Notes: generated by a model from the sequence alone, not told the origin. A DNA stretch of 64,000 bases from Labia minor (GCA_963082975.1 OY720344.1:78852053-78916052), one strand, 5' to 3'; positions 1 through 12,507 are shown, counted from the stretch's first letter. Numbers and translations: made by a program.

Positions 1-600
1 TTCCCCATCATCATAAACTTTGTCTTTTTTTCGTTTATTATTAAGCCTATAACCTCCCTGCGATCTTCATTAGGTTTATTGTTACTTTATTTAGCTCAGC
101 TCTTGATCTAGCCACAATTATCAGGTCGTTCGCGAAGGCTATGCATTGGTTGCCATTCTTAAAGATTGTTAAAATCTTGCTTTTTCTTATTACTCTTTCC
201 AATACTAAGTTAAATAATGTGGTCGATAAAGGGTCTTCCTGTCTCAGTCTATCTCTCACTTCGAATTCCTCAGAATTAGCACCACTCCATTTTACTTCAT
301 TTATTGTTTTTCTTAGCGTCATCATCACCATTCTTCTCAACTTATTGGGTAGTCCCAGATCTTTTAACGCTCTAATCAATTGTTCCCTATTTATTCTGTC
401 ATACGCCTGCTTGAAATCTATGAAGATCGCGAATAACTTCATGTCATATTCATTGGCGCTTGCCTGAATCTCTTTTACTGAGAAGATTTGATCTATCGTT
501 GACCTGTTGTTCCGGAACCCTGCCTGGTGTACTCCCCTATATTCCTCTCAGAAAAGTCTTTTATTCTTCTTATTATAAGCTCAGCTAATATCTTATAGGG
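1..600 (-). pseudogene. LINE reverse transcriptase fragment (RTE-like), frameshifted
   Basis: Read on the minus strand, this is the middle of a non-LTR retrotransposon reverse transcriptase. From about 545 down to 47 one open frame carries the family landmarks: a GFRNNRSTIDQIF block, then FAIFIDFKQAYD (first catalytic Asp), then RLRQEDPLSTTLFN and QCIAFANDLIIVARS. The usual GLRQGDPLS and (Y/F)ADD motifs are altered here to RLRQEDPLS and FAND, so a catalytic Asp is lost. Two frame changes are visible. The upstream piece PYKILAELIIRRIKDFS (near 600-545) and the downstream piece GLIINEKKTKF (near 45-5) are in other frames. It is a dead copy cut by the window edge. The RTE-like assignment is from motif style only. 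Confidence 0.85.
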
Positions 601-2215
601 ACTCTACGCCTTAACTCTTTCAAATAATTCAAATATTAGTAAAATTCTTAACTATTCATATATATATATATAGAGCTGATACTTAACAAATGATATTGAT
701 TTTGGATATTGATATTTGATATCGTTATAATAGATGTAGTATTTATTATTTAAAAAGATTTATCCATGTAAAGCTAGTCAGATGAAATTGTTTCTAGCAT
801 TTGACATTTAAGAATTGAAATTTAAAATGCCATTTAGAAATGAAATAACATGATTCATTATTATCAATCTAAAAATAGTCCTAGCAACAAATATATAAAT
901 TATTTAGTAGATTAGTTGTTTATTATTAAAAAGATTAATTATTTATAAGACAAACTTATAAAGTTTAAAGACAAAGAATAAGAGAAAAGAAATAATTCAA
1001 CTGAGTAATGGCTCAACTACTTCAGTTTTTACTGAAATATCATAGATCTATCATAATAATTTATAGAAGCTGCATGCGTTTCATATGCTATTAGTTGAAA
1101 ATTTGATTACATTATATAATTATTTATTTTTTTTATTACCAATTATATTATCATTTTAAATTTAAATTCATTATTTTTGAAAAAAAAATATATTGTATGT
1201 GTACAAATATAGTTATTCCAAAAATAATACTGAGTTTAATTTTTTTTTCATTGAAACAATCTTTTTCTTTAGGAAGGATCTCTTTTTAAAGTCCTTTAGA
1301 TTTGATTCAAAAACGGTGCTTAAGTGGCCTTGTTCTGAGCTATAGAACTTAACTTTTTAATCCTCAGAAAGTTCAAAAAAAATTTAAATAATAAAATATT
1401 ATAAAATCAATTAAGATCCCAAAAGCTTTAAGAAAAAAAGCGATATAAAAAATATAGAAATATAGATATCTACATTCCACAAATTTGATTTTTTTTCATA
1501 TGAATCTGCAAGTGTTGTGAGTGGTCACAATTTATATCTTAAAGTTTAATCAAATGGAGATGTAATCTAACTGTGAATGACTTTTCTCTCCCCAGGAATT
1601 CATATTCCTATCTCTTGCTGATTGCTTAATGACATTAATTAAATCAATACGACTATTTTACGAGAGATTTGGTTAAGAGATGACAATAATTTCCCACTCT
1701 CACAATCTCTTTACAGACAAATGAGTATGTATTGTGACAGAAAAATGTTATCGCCATTAGGACGCAGTTTTCAAGGAATCGACAGGTTAAGAAAGCCCAT
1801 GGCCGCCAAAAGGGTCCCATGGCATTTATATTTTTTCATCAGGGTATCTGCGTATATATTCTACTATAACTTAATGAACAAATATAAGAAAAAATAAAAT
1901 TTCAACGTAAGATTTACATATAATTATGATTTATAACTTTCTCAAATAAATTTCAATTTATACTTGCATACTATATTTTTTTATTTACATTCACAGATAT
2001 AATCCATTTTAGATAACAAGTATTAGAAAGAAGATAGATCTTTAATGTGTAAAGACATTTCAAGAAAAATATTATCTAAATAAGTTTTATAGAAAAAAAA
2101 ACTGAATACCAAATGTTTTAATGGAAATTGAATACAATTATTTTAGGTATAAACTATATTTTAGAAATTTAAAATTATAAGGTTGTTCAATAAGTTCGAG
2201 GAACGGAAATGAAGA
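601..2215. other. AT-rich spacer, no recognisable gene
   Basis: No long open frame, splice-consistent exon or family motif was seen. Short AT runs and homopolymers dominate. A slightly more GC-rich patch near 1780-1830 has no recognisable coding content. Confidence 0.5.
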
Positions 2216-2848
2216 AACCAATTTTTACAGAACGACGATAGTAAGGGAGGTATTGTTTTCACACCAAATTTCACATGTGGAGATTTTTACATATCTCCAC
2301 GAATCATGCATTTTCTTAACAGAAAAAAGTATTTTTAGCATGATGTCTGTCCGTCTGTCCGTCCGTCCGTATAGATGTGTACCGCCTGAACGGCTGAACG
2401 GATTTTGATGAAATTTGGTATATTTACTTAATGCATCAGTGGGATGAATTGATCAACTTTTGGTGCAAATCCGGAAACCGGAAGTGGTAGTGTTAGCGAT
2501 CGACGATAGAAAGGGAAGGGTTATTTTCATACCAAATTTCACATGAGGAGATTTTTTACATATCATCACGAATCATTCACTTTGCATTGGTTTTATACTC
2601 GAGAAAAATCATCTTTATTAGTTTTTTCTTAATTAAAATTATATGACGTCATCCAGCCATTCATGACGTCACAGCCTGGTCTTACATATATTATAAATAA
2701 AATAAAATTAAAAATATCTATGTTATATCCATATCTGTTTTTTATTACATTAATAGATAAATTAAAATTATTTGAAATTGTTTCTGTATCTGGAAATTAA
2801 TTTACTTCAAACCGTCGGTCGGTTCGGACCTGGCCACAGGTCAACTTA
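2216..2848 (+). repeat. R1 repeat, full-length copy
   Basis: This is one of at least seven copies in the window of a roughly 620-640-bp family that I call R1 (not the R1 LINE). Shared landmarks, in order: a start related to ACCGACCGACGATAGTAAGG (diverged in this copy), a TCCG/TCTG microsatellite (near 2347-2372), two blocks containing CACACCAAATTTCACATG, a pair of TGACGTCA-type sites, and an end GTCGGTCGG, then a small hairpin ACCTGgccaCAGGT, then AACTTATT. No coding capacity is seen, so it is non-autonomous. Its uninterrupted GTCGGTCGG end is the empty-site comparison for the Transib insertion at 36492. Confidence 0.85.
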
Positions 2849-3994
2849 TTAAATTAAATTTGTAAATTAAATAAACAATAATCTATAAATTTTATAACTT
2901 TAAGCCAAAAAAGACAGCAATTAAATAAAGAAATAAACATTAATTAATTGGAATAAACCTTTATTTTTGTGAAACAATTTAACGAAAAAGAATATTTTAC
3001 TTAAATGTTTTCTTTAAAATAAATAAATATATTTTATTTAAAAATGTTTACCCCAGGTTTAATAAAATCTCAATCAATCTAATAAGTGAGATGTATTTTT
3101 CAAAATTAAAATTTTAATTAATTGTGTAATATCATAAAATTAAAAAAAATTTCTCTTTAAATGATAATAATTTTGTTAATTTACTCTTTTTTTTAAAAGC
3201 TCAATTATAATTTATATCTTTTAATTTATGAATGAGTATAAATATTTTAAATTTTTATTTAATATACTAATTGATTATTAAATAATATATATATTCGATA
3301 ACAATTTATTTTTAACTGTAATATTTTCTATAGAAATTAGTAAAATTGAAAAGAAAATATTTTTAGTAAAATGAAAAAAATATTGATATTTTGCATTACA
3401 TATTTATAATCCACAGTTCGACTTGTAAACTTATTACAAAAATAAATATATATTAATATTATTATTAATAATAATATACTAAAGTATTAATATATGAATT
3501 TAATAAACACCAAATTATGTAAAATGATAAATATATAGGGGAGAGTGACTCACCTTGGGACACTTTTTATCAATCTTTTTTTTTAAAAACTTTTTCTATT
3601 AATGAATTATTCACAAAATTTTATCTACCATAGTGAACGCGTTCAATCTTTCTCTCTCTTCATTATTAAATAACTTTCAATACCAAATTTATTATAGAAA
3701 CAAAAAATATAATCATAATATAAACATAATCTTGTCTCGTTATGTATTATTTAATAGCTTATCTTGAAACATTTTAAAATAAATATGATAGTTAAATAAA
3801 TTAATACAATTTACTGAAAATGAAATTGTTTTTTTAAAAAAATATTTCAAGTGATAAAATTATTATAAATTAATATTTTTTAATTTTGTTTTTGATATGT
3901 TTTATTTCTAATCCTTGGTACTGTTAAGCCTAATAAGTTCCTTACAGAAGAAATGATAACTATTAATAAACTGAGGTTGCATAGATTAAATAAA
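2849..3994. other. AT-rich spacer, no recognisable gene
   Basis: Nothing but AT-rich low-complexity DNA was seen here; short poly-A/T and TA runs are common. Confidence 0.5.
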
Positions 3995-5360
3995 AGTACC
4001 TGGTTCACCGAGCCGCGGCTCGCTCATTAAAAAATACATTCCTTATTTTCGGGTTTATTTATACATAAAAACTATCAATCACTTTCTCTGTTTTAATTTA
4101 AATATAAAACATTTTATGAGAATTTATTAAAAGCTGTGCGCTGTTCATTCGAGACTATTATCTCGGTTCATTTATTCACACATGTTCAACACAATGAATA
4201 TAAAATTATTAATATTCTAGCAATTGAAAAATAAAATTATTCAAATATAATTTTTTTTTCTTTTTATTTATAAATATCATTTAAACTATTTAACATAATT
4301 TATTGTAAAAGTTGTCACTTTAATTAAAATAATTTAATATTATTAGGTCAGATTTATTCTTCAATTAATTTGGAATAAGATATTCTTTAATTATCATTTT
4401 AAATTAAAAAAAAAACTTTTCAAGATATAAAGACAGAAAGATAATATAAACTTGTTTGATATAGACTACTAATAACATAAATTTTAAATTAATATATAAA
4501 TTGTAAACTACCAAGAAAATAAAAATAGTAATAGAACATACAGCCCTTAAATGTACATATGCACTGTATGACAGAAAAGTATGGCCTGTGGATTTAACAT
4601 AATATATAATTAGTAATTTGATTTTATTTATATATATAATATTTTATATTTAAGGAACCCCTGTCTGACGTAGTTGCTGACATCATTTAAATTTCCTATT
4701 TTAAATTAAGAAAAAAACTAATAAAGAGGATTTTTCCCGAAGCTGAAACCAATACAGATCGATTTTTCTTTATAAAAATGAGCTGTGGCCAGGCACAGAA
4801 CTGACCGACGATTTGAAATAAATTAATTTTCAAACAACATTATATATATATATATATATATATTTAAAGTATCAAAAAAAATATTTTTAAAATTTGAATT
4901 AAAATGACTAAATTATATTATCTTGGTTTTTATTTTTAGTTTAATTACTTAATTATTAATTACTACTATATTTTAAGAGAAATATTTTCCGACAATGAAT
5001 ATATAATTAATACTTTGTAAACTACCTGTTCCGGTTTTCGAATATCAACAAAAGTTGATGCTACTGATGCATTATGTAAATATACCAAATTTTATCAAAA
5101 TCTGTTGAGCCGTTCAAGAAGTACACGCCTATACGGACACACAACGGACAGACGGGCAGACATCATGCTAAAAATACTTTTTTCTGGAAACAAAATGCTT
5201 GAATCATGGAAATATGTAAAAATTACCACATGTGAAATTTAGTGTGTTAACAATACCTTCCCTTCCTATCGTCGGTAGGTAAAAATTATCTAAGGTGTGT
5301 AATTCATTAAAATCCTTCGAGTGATTTAATATTTAAAATATATATATATATATATTTAGA
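3995..5360 (+). repeat. R3 repeat interrupted by an inverted R1 copy
   Basis: R3 begins with a GC-rich patch containing GGTTCACCGAGCC and a short palindrome (CGAGCCGCGGCTCG). It runs through a block with AGTATGGCCTGTGG (near 4577) and a block with CAATACAGATCGATTTTTC (near 4750). It ends with TCCTTCGAGTG...TTTAATATT (near 5316-5335). The same order occurs at 30955-31570, with partial copies at 17830-18000, 21960-22180 and 60330-60455. Here R3 is split near 4785 by an R1 copy and resumes near 5283. Confidence 0.65.
4785..5283 (-). repeat. R1 repeat, inverted diverged copy nested in R3
   Basis: This reads as R1 on the minus strand: CTGTGGCCAGG at the left is the reverse complement of the R1 tail, and CTATCGTCGGTAGGTAAAAA at the right is the reverse complement of the R1 head. 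The flanks (CTTTATAAAA on the left, TTATCTAAGGTGTG on the right) join into the uninterrupted R3 sequence seen near 31500. R1 therefore inserted into an older R3. Confidence 0.7.
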
Positions 5361-5379
5361 CTGACTTGGAATGGTAATT

Positions 5380-5515
5380 GTAAATATATCTACCTATCTC
5401 TCTAGCTCTACAGAACTCGGTAGTACCTGGTCTCAGTAACCACATTTCTCCAAATGTCCCTATTCCGAGCTATTACCATCCAACTCCTACCCTCTCCTAT
5501 TTCTCTCATGTTAAA
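5380..5515 (-). pseudogene. LINE 3'-end fragment
   Basis: On the minus strand this matches the tail shared by 10500-10640, 16500-16620 and 24430-24560: a GAGAGAAATAGG block, then TTTGGAGAAATGTGGTT, then GAGATAGGTAGATA. It is a 5'-truncated scrap of the RTE-like LINE family. No open frame is left. Confidence 0.6.
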
Positions 5516-6796
5516 GGTAAATACATAAACCTTTATTTTGAAAATAGTGGAAGTGAATATTTTAAAATAATCAGAAATTATGTAATTTTTATTTAATATA
5601 TTATTATTATAAATTTCTTATTTCATACTAATTAATATTTTATTTCTTAAAAATGCTAATGATTTGTTTATCTTTATTGTTTAGCAATTAATTATTAAAG
5701 TGAAGGTTGCTCCAAACAATTGATAATAACTTTCACCACTTTCAAAAGAAGCATCTCTCCTCTCTCTCTGATCTTCATAAAGAAATAAAAACAAAAATTA
5801 AATTTTCCCTATATTTGAAACTTAAATTAGATAAATATTCTTATAAAATAAATAAATTATCAAGCAAGAGATCACCCTTAGATAATAATACTTCACCTGA
5901 AAAACAATATGATATTTTTCTAGTCATATTAATATAAATATTTAATATTTAAAAATTAATGTTTTTAATTCAAAAAATAATATAATTATAGATACTGAAT
6001 ATTAAATATGAAAATTGTGCAAAAGTTAGCAGACTGTACTTAATGAATGAGAGAACAACAAAACAAATCTTTTAACTTATTTTTCAATTAAATCCACTTA
6101 TAAATATAGTTATAGAGGTGTGTAACATTTTCAATTTATTAATAGTTTGCAGGCACGGATGATTACATAATATGAGCCACCTTTTATTCATAGTATTATT
6201 AATAAAATTTTATTTTAATTCATCAAAATTACTAAAATTACACAAGAATAATAACGTTTGAATAAACAAATTCAGTGTAAAAGGGTATGCAATTTATCTT
6301 TAAATAAATGAATTAAATAGAAAAATCTCTCCAAAAATTAATTTTACCCTTTATTTAACAAATTTGTTATTTTATTTTATATAAATTTATTTTGTTTTGT
6401 TTTTATTGGATAAAATAAATAAATAATTCAGTAAAAAAATTATGATAACAAATAATGGATGCCGAATTTATTTTTTTAATAGTGATTAAGACTTGGTTTT
6501 CAATGATCTTTGTGAGAAAAAAGAGGGGTCATTATACCTAACCGGGTAATAAAAGTATGGTAATTTCAATAGACAACTCACTTACCAGTTTCAATACTAG
6601 TTTTCGTAGAAGCCCGAGGTCCCTTGAAATACAGATTAAAAAAAAATAGTTCGATTGATAAGAAGCCCCTGGCATTTTAGCAACCGACCAGCACCAAATT
6701 TAAAATACTTGTAGAATACTAAGATAAAATTGAAAAAATTTTGCACTCTTAAATATTTACATACATACTATTTTTATTATATTTTATTTTGTTTCT
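5516..6796. other. AT-rich spacer, no supported gene
   Basis: A short Lys/Leu/Ser-rich open frame (about 5707-5937) lacks a good start, homology or splice context. I do not call it a gene. Confidence 0.4.
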
Positions 6797-7290
6797 TACT
6801 ATCTCGTCAGAGATTTTGATGTTTTTAAATGTTTTGAATGTTCCTGAGGCATTTTCACTAAGGTTGAAAAAAATGTCTGTATATATGTGTGTGTGTATGT
6901 GTGTAGACAAGATTACGAAAAAACGGTTTAAGCTAGAATAATGAAATATAATTATTCAAAATTCGTAGTTTTATATCGACTTTTGAAAAAAGTAGCTCAT
7001 CCAGTCATTACCTACCACGTAAAAATAATGATCGTTTTTCACATGATTAAAAATTGTATAAAACTGCTATATATATATATATAGCTTTATTGAATCGCTG
7101 AAAGTACCAAAATTAATTTTTTAACACTGCAAATCACGCTCCAACGCTGGTTTAATAAATATTATTTATTAATTTTAATTTATAATTAATTAAATTTAAT
7201 TTAAATATAATATATGTGTTATTTAATTCAATTCAAATTGCGAGATAATCGAGTGGAGACAGTCCAGATTTCTAATATAATAATAAGATT
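6797..7290 (+). repeat. R2 repeat, copy 1
   Basis: R2 starts with ACTATCTCG. A pyrimidine-rich lead precedes the motif CATTTTCACTAAGGTTGA, a GT microsatellite and an ACAAGATTACG block. Its far end has AACACTGCAAATC and GCGAGATAATCGAGTGGAGAC. Other copies are at 19340-19675 (minus), 25671-26045 and 42022-42300. The ACTATCTCG start and the CGAGATA(G/A)TCG end form a subterminal inverted repeat. Confidence 0.65.
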
Positions 7291-7419
7291 AGATTTACAT
7301 TATTTAATTATTTTTATTAATGTAATTTAATATAACACTAGTATATTTATGTATGTATCTGTGAGAGTGTGAAAAGGGTGTGGATTTACATTTGAATAGG
7401 GGTGTTTTTTTCCTGCCAG

Positions 7420-7564
7420 GTGGGCAACACGCTTATCATCGTGGCGGTTTTGACGACCCGTCGACTGCGCACCGTCACCAACTGTTTCGTTACCTCGTTG
7501 GCAGTAGCAGATTGGCTTGTCGGCCTCTGTGTGATGCCACTTGCAGTCGACTACCATTTCAGAG
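7420..7564 (+). CDS. Biogenic-amine GPCR, exon with end of TM1, ICL1 and TM2 (first exon found)
   Basis: First recognised exon of a class A (rhodopsin-type) aminergic receptor, a plasma-membrane protein that couples an extracellular amine to G proteins. It encodes VGNTLIIVAVLTTRRLRTVT and continues through TM2 (SLAVADWLVGLCVMPLAV). It shows the TM1 GN motif (Asn1.50) and the TM2 LAVAD motif (Asp2.50). The acceptor is TCCTGCCAG at 7419 (phase 0) and the donor is AGAG|GTGATT (phase 1). It joins in phase to five downstream exons, giving 368 codons. The N-terminus and start of TM1 must lie in an exon upstream that I could not find, perhaps outside the window. The style (LTTRRLRTVTN, CDIWISLDV, SVDRYLAVTQPL) fits the insect octopamine alpha2-like/tyramine receptor group best. 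A dopamine- or serotonin-type receptor is less likely, and the ligand is inferred only. Confidence 0.9.
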
Positions 7565-8214
7565 GTGATTTTATTTTATTCTCTCTCATTTTTATACATA
7601 TTTTTTTACAATTCTTTTTTATAATAAATATGTATCTCTGACAATCGATGTTATATTTGGTGATTTTGGTTTTCTAACCCAGTTTTTTACCTAATACTAG
7701 AATTTGATTTTCCTTATCTACTAGTAATTAATCAAAGAAATAAACTAAATAGTTTACACGGAGTTTCAGTCGGTCACTTATAAATTATTATTATTCTGGT
7801 GGATTTAATTTCACTTTTATCTTTATTTTGTATGCTCAAGTCGTAATTATTCTATTCTGCAATTAATTTTTACAATAAATTTCTCTATGAACAAATTTAA
7901 CTCTATCCTTCATTCAATCTTTCAAGACACGTGTCCCACCGATCATAACCCTTTCTATTTTATGACTCTAACTCTGTATGGGAATGTATAGAAGTCATGT
8001 AACACATCCACTTTACTATTCCAATCTCTACTATTTCTCAGTGCTATGATCTTTTCCGGTCTATAAATTTTATAAACAACTTATTTTTAAAATACTTTGA
8101 AATTCTTATCTAACAAGGTCGTAGACCACGTCTCCCTTGGATCTTTTAATATATATATATATATATATATATGTTGGTTTAGATTTCCGTGAATTTTATT
8201 ATTATTATTATTAT
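7565..8214. other. Start of receptor intron, no other feature
   Basis: This is the beginning of the 7.3-kb intron after the donor at 7565. An (AT)n microsatellite occupies about 8148-8173. No coding motif was seen. Confidence 0.5.
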
Positions 8215-8590
8215 TAACAGATTTATCCGGGATATATTCACGTATTTTTGTGAGATTGTTTTCTCGACGTTTCGGCATCCATTTTGGCGCCATTTTCAAG
8301 AGGTATTTAGGTGGGAATATTTTGAGAATCTGGGTCTTAGTCTGTGTAACCAAGAGTCGATATCGGGATTTTGGGTTGATAGGTTGGGTGGTTTTGTACT
8401 CACTGCGTTGCTGTGGAGCTCTGCAGAATCCTGGGCACTATCACTGAGACTGACACACGTCTGCACTTGACAACACCCCGAGGCTGATTCAGCTAAATAA
8501 CCTCTTGAAAATGGCGCCAAAATGGGTGCCGAAAAGTCGAGATAACAATCGCACAAAAATACGTGAACATTTATTTATGGAATAAATATG
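8215..8590. repeat. Inverted pair of Penelope-type terminal motifs
   Basis: Two related segments face each other. At 8500-8590 (plus) TTGAAAATGGCGCC, a short spacer and TGCCGAAAAGTCGAG are followed by CACAAAAATACGTGAA. At 8215-8310 the reverse complement of the same series occurs, with CGAAACGTCGAG. Stem-forming GGC...GCC followed by GAAA is the layout of the hammerhead-like motif in Penelope terminal repeats. About 190 bp of GC-richer unique sequence lies between them. No Penelope protein was recognised here, so this is probably a remnant pair of terminal repeats. Confidence 0.5.
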
Positions 8591-8787
8591 TTTTAAAGCA
8601 CTTAAATCGTTTACCCAGGTATGCTCCTCAAAGCTTCCTGAAGTAAACAAGAAAGATTTTTTTTTAAGGAACTGTAATGTTAAGAGTAATGCGTTCCAGA
8701 AAATTGTAACTGTAACGAGTTCCTCAAAAAATGGAAGTAACTTTATCGAGTTTCTTGAAAATTGAGGAACGGCCCAGCCCTCTATAT

Positions 8788-10862
8788 CTTATATATAAAA
8801 TTCTCGTGTCACAAAACTTTGAAATGATACTCCTCCGAAACGGCTGGACCGATTCTTATGAAATTTTTTATGCATATTCAGTAGGTCTCAGGGCATGTCA
8901 GACTTCTTTTATAAAACCGTTATTTGGTAAGGTGTGTTCAGGGGGTGGAATTTAAATAAAATTAGTTTAGTTACAATGCTAGATCATAGAGGCGCTGATG
9001 GCGATAATTTGACATTTGCTCAGAATTTAAAAATTATTGTAATATTTCACTTTTGATTTTAAATTCTAATATTCAAATATCAATTCAATTATATTAAATT
9101 ATTAAAGCTTTGGTGGTTGTTTTTATTTATAACGGAATTTTGTAAATTAAACCACATATTGATATTTGCTACTTCTGCAATCGAAACGTTGTGTATATTT
9201 TTGTATTTTTTGAATAAAATTACAATAACAAATATCAATATTCCGTTATCAATTCAATTAAATAATTTATTCTAAAAGTTCTCATTTAAATAAATCAATA
9301 AAATATTTAGATCATATATAACTTAATTTTTATTTATTCTTTTTATATATTTGAATATTTCTTCTTTTCTATTTGAAAGTGAAAGTTTAAAAAAACAGAA
9401 TATATTATTTTTAATGTTTTATGAATACAAAAATATTTTCAAAACGTCAATTAAAATGACTAAATTATATTATTTTTATTTTTGTTTCAATTATTAATTA
9501 CAACTATATTTTAAGTGAAAAATGATTTCTTGGTTATATAAAAATTAAAATATGATTTTTTAGACATATGATATAAACGAGATGTTTTCAATTTTCAGTA
9601 TTTTTTTAAAATTTGTTTTAAATCAAGATTATTGTATTATATTTATATATTCTATTATATTTTTTTATAATAGGCTTCTTTTTTTATTTTTAATTTTTAA
9701 TAAATTCTCTTTTTTTGATATAATATTAATAAAAAATAATATTAAATTGTATATAAATTTAAAAATTAGAATATTTGAATTTTTTTAAATTTTAACACAT
9801 GTAATCAATCATATGCATAACGAATGGAAAATTTTGAAAATCAACTTGGTATTAAATTCAGAAAAAAATACTGATACATATTAGAATATAATAGACCATT
9901 CGAATATAATTTAAAACTATTTCTCTCTTTCTATTTTAAATTTAAAAAAACGGAGTGTTAAGAAATTAAGATGCCTGGATAGGTAAATGGGCTGGAAGAG
10001 GAGGGAATTTATAATTTTCTTCTAATTCAGATTGAAATTAATGGTGATAAGAAAAAATATTTAGTAACAAAATCTATATACAAAATGTAGAATTTTAATA
10101 TGTAGAAAAATTGAATGTAATCACGAAGGATAATAATATTTGAGAAGAATTTAAATCGAAGTTGTAATCGGGAAACGCCTGTTATCATGCAGTAAAGAGG
10201 CTTATCTCATCAAAATTATTATCAAAAGGAATCAAAATTAAAATATATAAACCTATTGTATTATATGGGTGGGACGCAAGGTCTATGACCCTGGGAGATG
10301 AGAATAGATTCAGAGTATTCTTTCCAGCATTTATTGGCCAAAGAAAGATGAGGTCACCGGGGAATGGGGGAGACTGCATAACAAGAAATTGCATGGCCTC
10401 TCTGCATCTTCAGAAATAGTTAGGGTTATAAAAGGGAAAAAGCTGCGATAGGCAGGGGACGTGGCTAGAATGGGAGAGGAAAAAGATATTGGATTGCATA
10501 ACGCCCTCTTGGAAGACCAAGACGTGTAGGAAGGGACGTAAGAGAGATGGGACAAGGGCTCAGGACACTTGGAGAAATGTGGTTGCTGCGGCCAAGAACT
10601 TTCGAGTTTCTTAGAGTCACAGAGATAGGTAGATATAACATATACAATAATAATATATATAATTAATTTAGTGATTAAATTAAAATATATTTTAAATAAG
10701 AACACAAAAGAAGTGAATGTTTTATGTAATATACTGATTGAAACAAAATGGATGAAAACCTTTTACTACTCTTAACCAAATACTATGTACCACTCGGAGG
10801 GGTACAGGGGGCGGAGCCCCCGTCTAGGTGTGGAGAGCGCCGAAGGCGCTCGGAGCAGCTAG
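8788..10862 (+). mobile_element. Non-autonomous Helitron carrying LINE-derived sequence
   Basis: The left end has the common insect Helitron start: TCTTATATATAAAATTCTCG, then ACTCCTCCGAAACGGCTGGA, then a CGATTCTTATGAAATTTTTT-type block. The right end has the Helitron 3' signature: a perfect 7-bp stem GAGCGCC-gaa-GGCGCTC (10835-10851), seven bases, then CTAG (10859-10862) followed by T. No Rep or helicase frame lies between, so it depends on a partner. The interior includes a degraded LINE segment (9915-10640) that also occurs before the same 3' end at 24777. Linking the 8788 start to the 10862 end as a single element is an inference; the 3' end itself is clear. Confidence 0.7.
9915..10640 (+). 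pseudogene. RTE-like LINE ORF2 C-terminal fragment within the Helitron
   Basis: On the plus strand, around 10230-10330, the translation KIYKPIVLYGWDARSMTLGD followed by ENRFRVF matches the region just after the reverse transcriptase domain of RTE/BovB-type LINEs (family pattern KIYKT.I.P..LYG.E.W.L...LRVFE). Downstream frames hold RW.GDVARMGE-like and ECG-like debris. Stops and frame changes are frequent. The block ends in GAGATAGGTAGATATAA, the tail shared by other copies. Confidence 0.6.
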
Positions 10863-12507
10863 TATATTATATATAATTATTTAATCTCTAGAATATGATT
10901 TATTTTAAAGAGATTAAGCTTTTAGCATATACAAAAATACTTTTGGGAAACTAATAAATATATCTTAGGAACTGTCTAGCACCTGAAAATTTGTTTAAAA
11001 TACATGAGTTAATATTCCAAAACAGGCAAACCATATAGTACTAATATATTATTTTATTTTTTAAAAAATGTATTAACAATTTTATATTATATATTCATAT
11101 TTTATATTTATGTAATTTATCTATACTACATATATAATTCTCTATTCAGTTAATATATTCGTGCCCATTTAATACATTTATGTGGTTATCGTTTCAATGA
11201 ATATTCGTAGCATGATAAATAATACAATTATGTTTTAGGCAGTTTATTTGAAGGAATATCATGCAATAGTGTACATTGTTCAATCATCGTATAATTTAAA
11301 ATGAGTTATATGCTTTCACACAAATCATTTACATACAAATATGCACAAATAAAAAATATTATGTTATAATATTAAATTAATATATAAATTCTTTGAAAAT
11401 ATAATACATTTTTTTGATATTTAAAAATTAAATGAGAGATAATCAATCTATATTATATTTTGGCTTGTAAATAAAATCACTTTGGGTTGTATCTTGAAAT
11501 ATTGTTCATTTTTTTATTTTGTAGCAATGTTCAATAAACGGTAACGTGTAGGCTTTACACATATATATTTTTATGTTATTTATTGATGATGATGAATATC
11601 AAGAAAAGAAAGCAATAAAGTTAGACTTTTTAGTTGCTTTTGAGAAAAACAAAAACCGTAAATGATTTAAACAACGAACAAATTGAGATTTACAGCTCGA
11701 CGTTGATTAAAATAAATATTTAGAATAAGCATAACATTTTTTTCAAATTTTGGACCCATAAAATATCTCTGATGTGTCTAAACTTGAAAATAATTACGAC
11801 AAAATTCAGATTAAAAAAAGACTAAATTTATAAATAAAATTTAAAATATAATGGAGGTTATTTAATCATTTAAATTCATATCACAGAAGAAATTCAAAGA
11901 TTCATAATGTAAAATTATATAACTTCTATGCATTTATAATCATAATAAGAATCATAAATCGTGGAGTTTAGCTCGGATGGTTGGAGAAAACTGTGTCGTG
12001 TCACACTAGTGTCTAATAAAAAAAATCTTTTATCATAAGTTATCATTTGATTTTTTTTTAAATTTGAATGTGAATCCATTTCCGATAAAAAATTGGTTGA
12101 AATTAAACCAACATGTGAAAGATGAGCTGGCCCGAATCCAAAGTAATCAATCACTGAAAAATCAGTTTAATAATAATAATTTTGGATAAAAATAAAAAAA
12201 AATGATTTTCCAAAAATTTATGACATATCTCTAAGAATTATGTTATAATATTTTATATCTTAATTGTGCCAAGAAAGGACTTTCAATATTGAATTAAATT
12301 AAACAAAAGAAAAGAGAACAAGTAAAATCAGTAGAAAAAGGAATTAAGAGTGAACATGACATCGATAAGTTTCCAAATAAAAAAGTTTTCTATATAAGCA
12401 TACACGTGCATATTCTTATTATTAAACTTACTTCAAATAAATAAAAAAAGTATCATTTTTGGGTATTTCCAGGTATAAGCTTAATATTACATTTAGAAAC
12501 TCTAGAA
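10863..12507. other. AT-rich intron sequence, no recognisable feature
   Basis: No family motif or credible exon was seen. The short minus-strand frame at 11915-12154 has no recognisable similarity. Confidence 0.45.

Noticed and set aside
141-467. Plus-strand 108-codon frame at the left edge
   Set aside because: It lies opposite the reverse-transcriptase fragment and has no motifs of its own.
4838-4862. CRISPR-like or regulatory array
   Set aside because: It is a plain (AT)n microsatellite; no spaced direct repeats of CRISPR type exist in the window.
7327-7568. Open frames on both strands overlapping the first receptor exon
   Set aside because: They are shadows of the exon in other frames; only the frame starting at 7420 has receptor motifs.
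9582-9788. 68-codon Phe/Ile/Leu-rich frame
   Set aside because: Composition follows from AT-rich low-complexity DNA; no motif or context.
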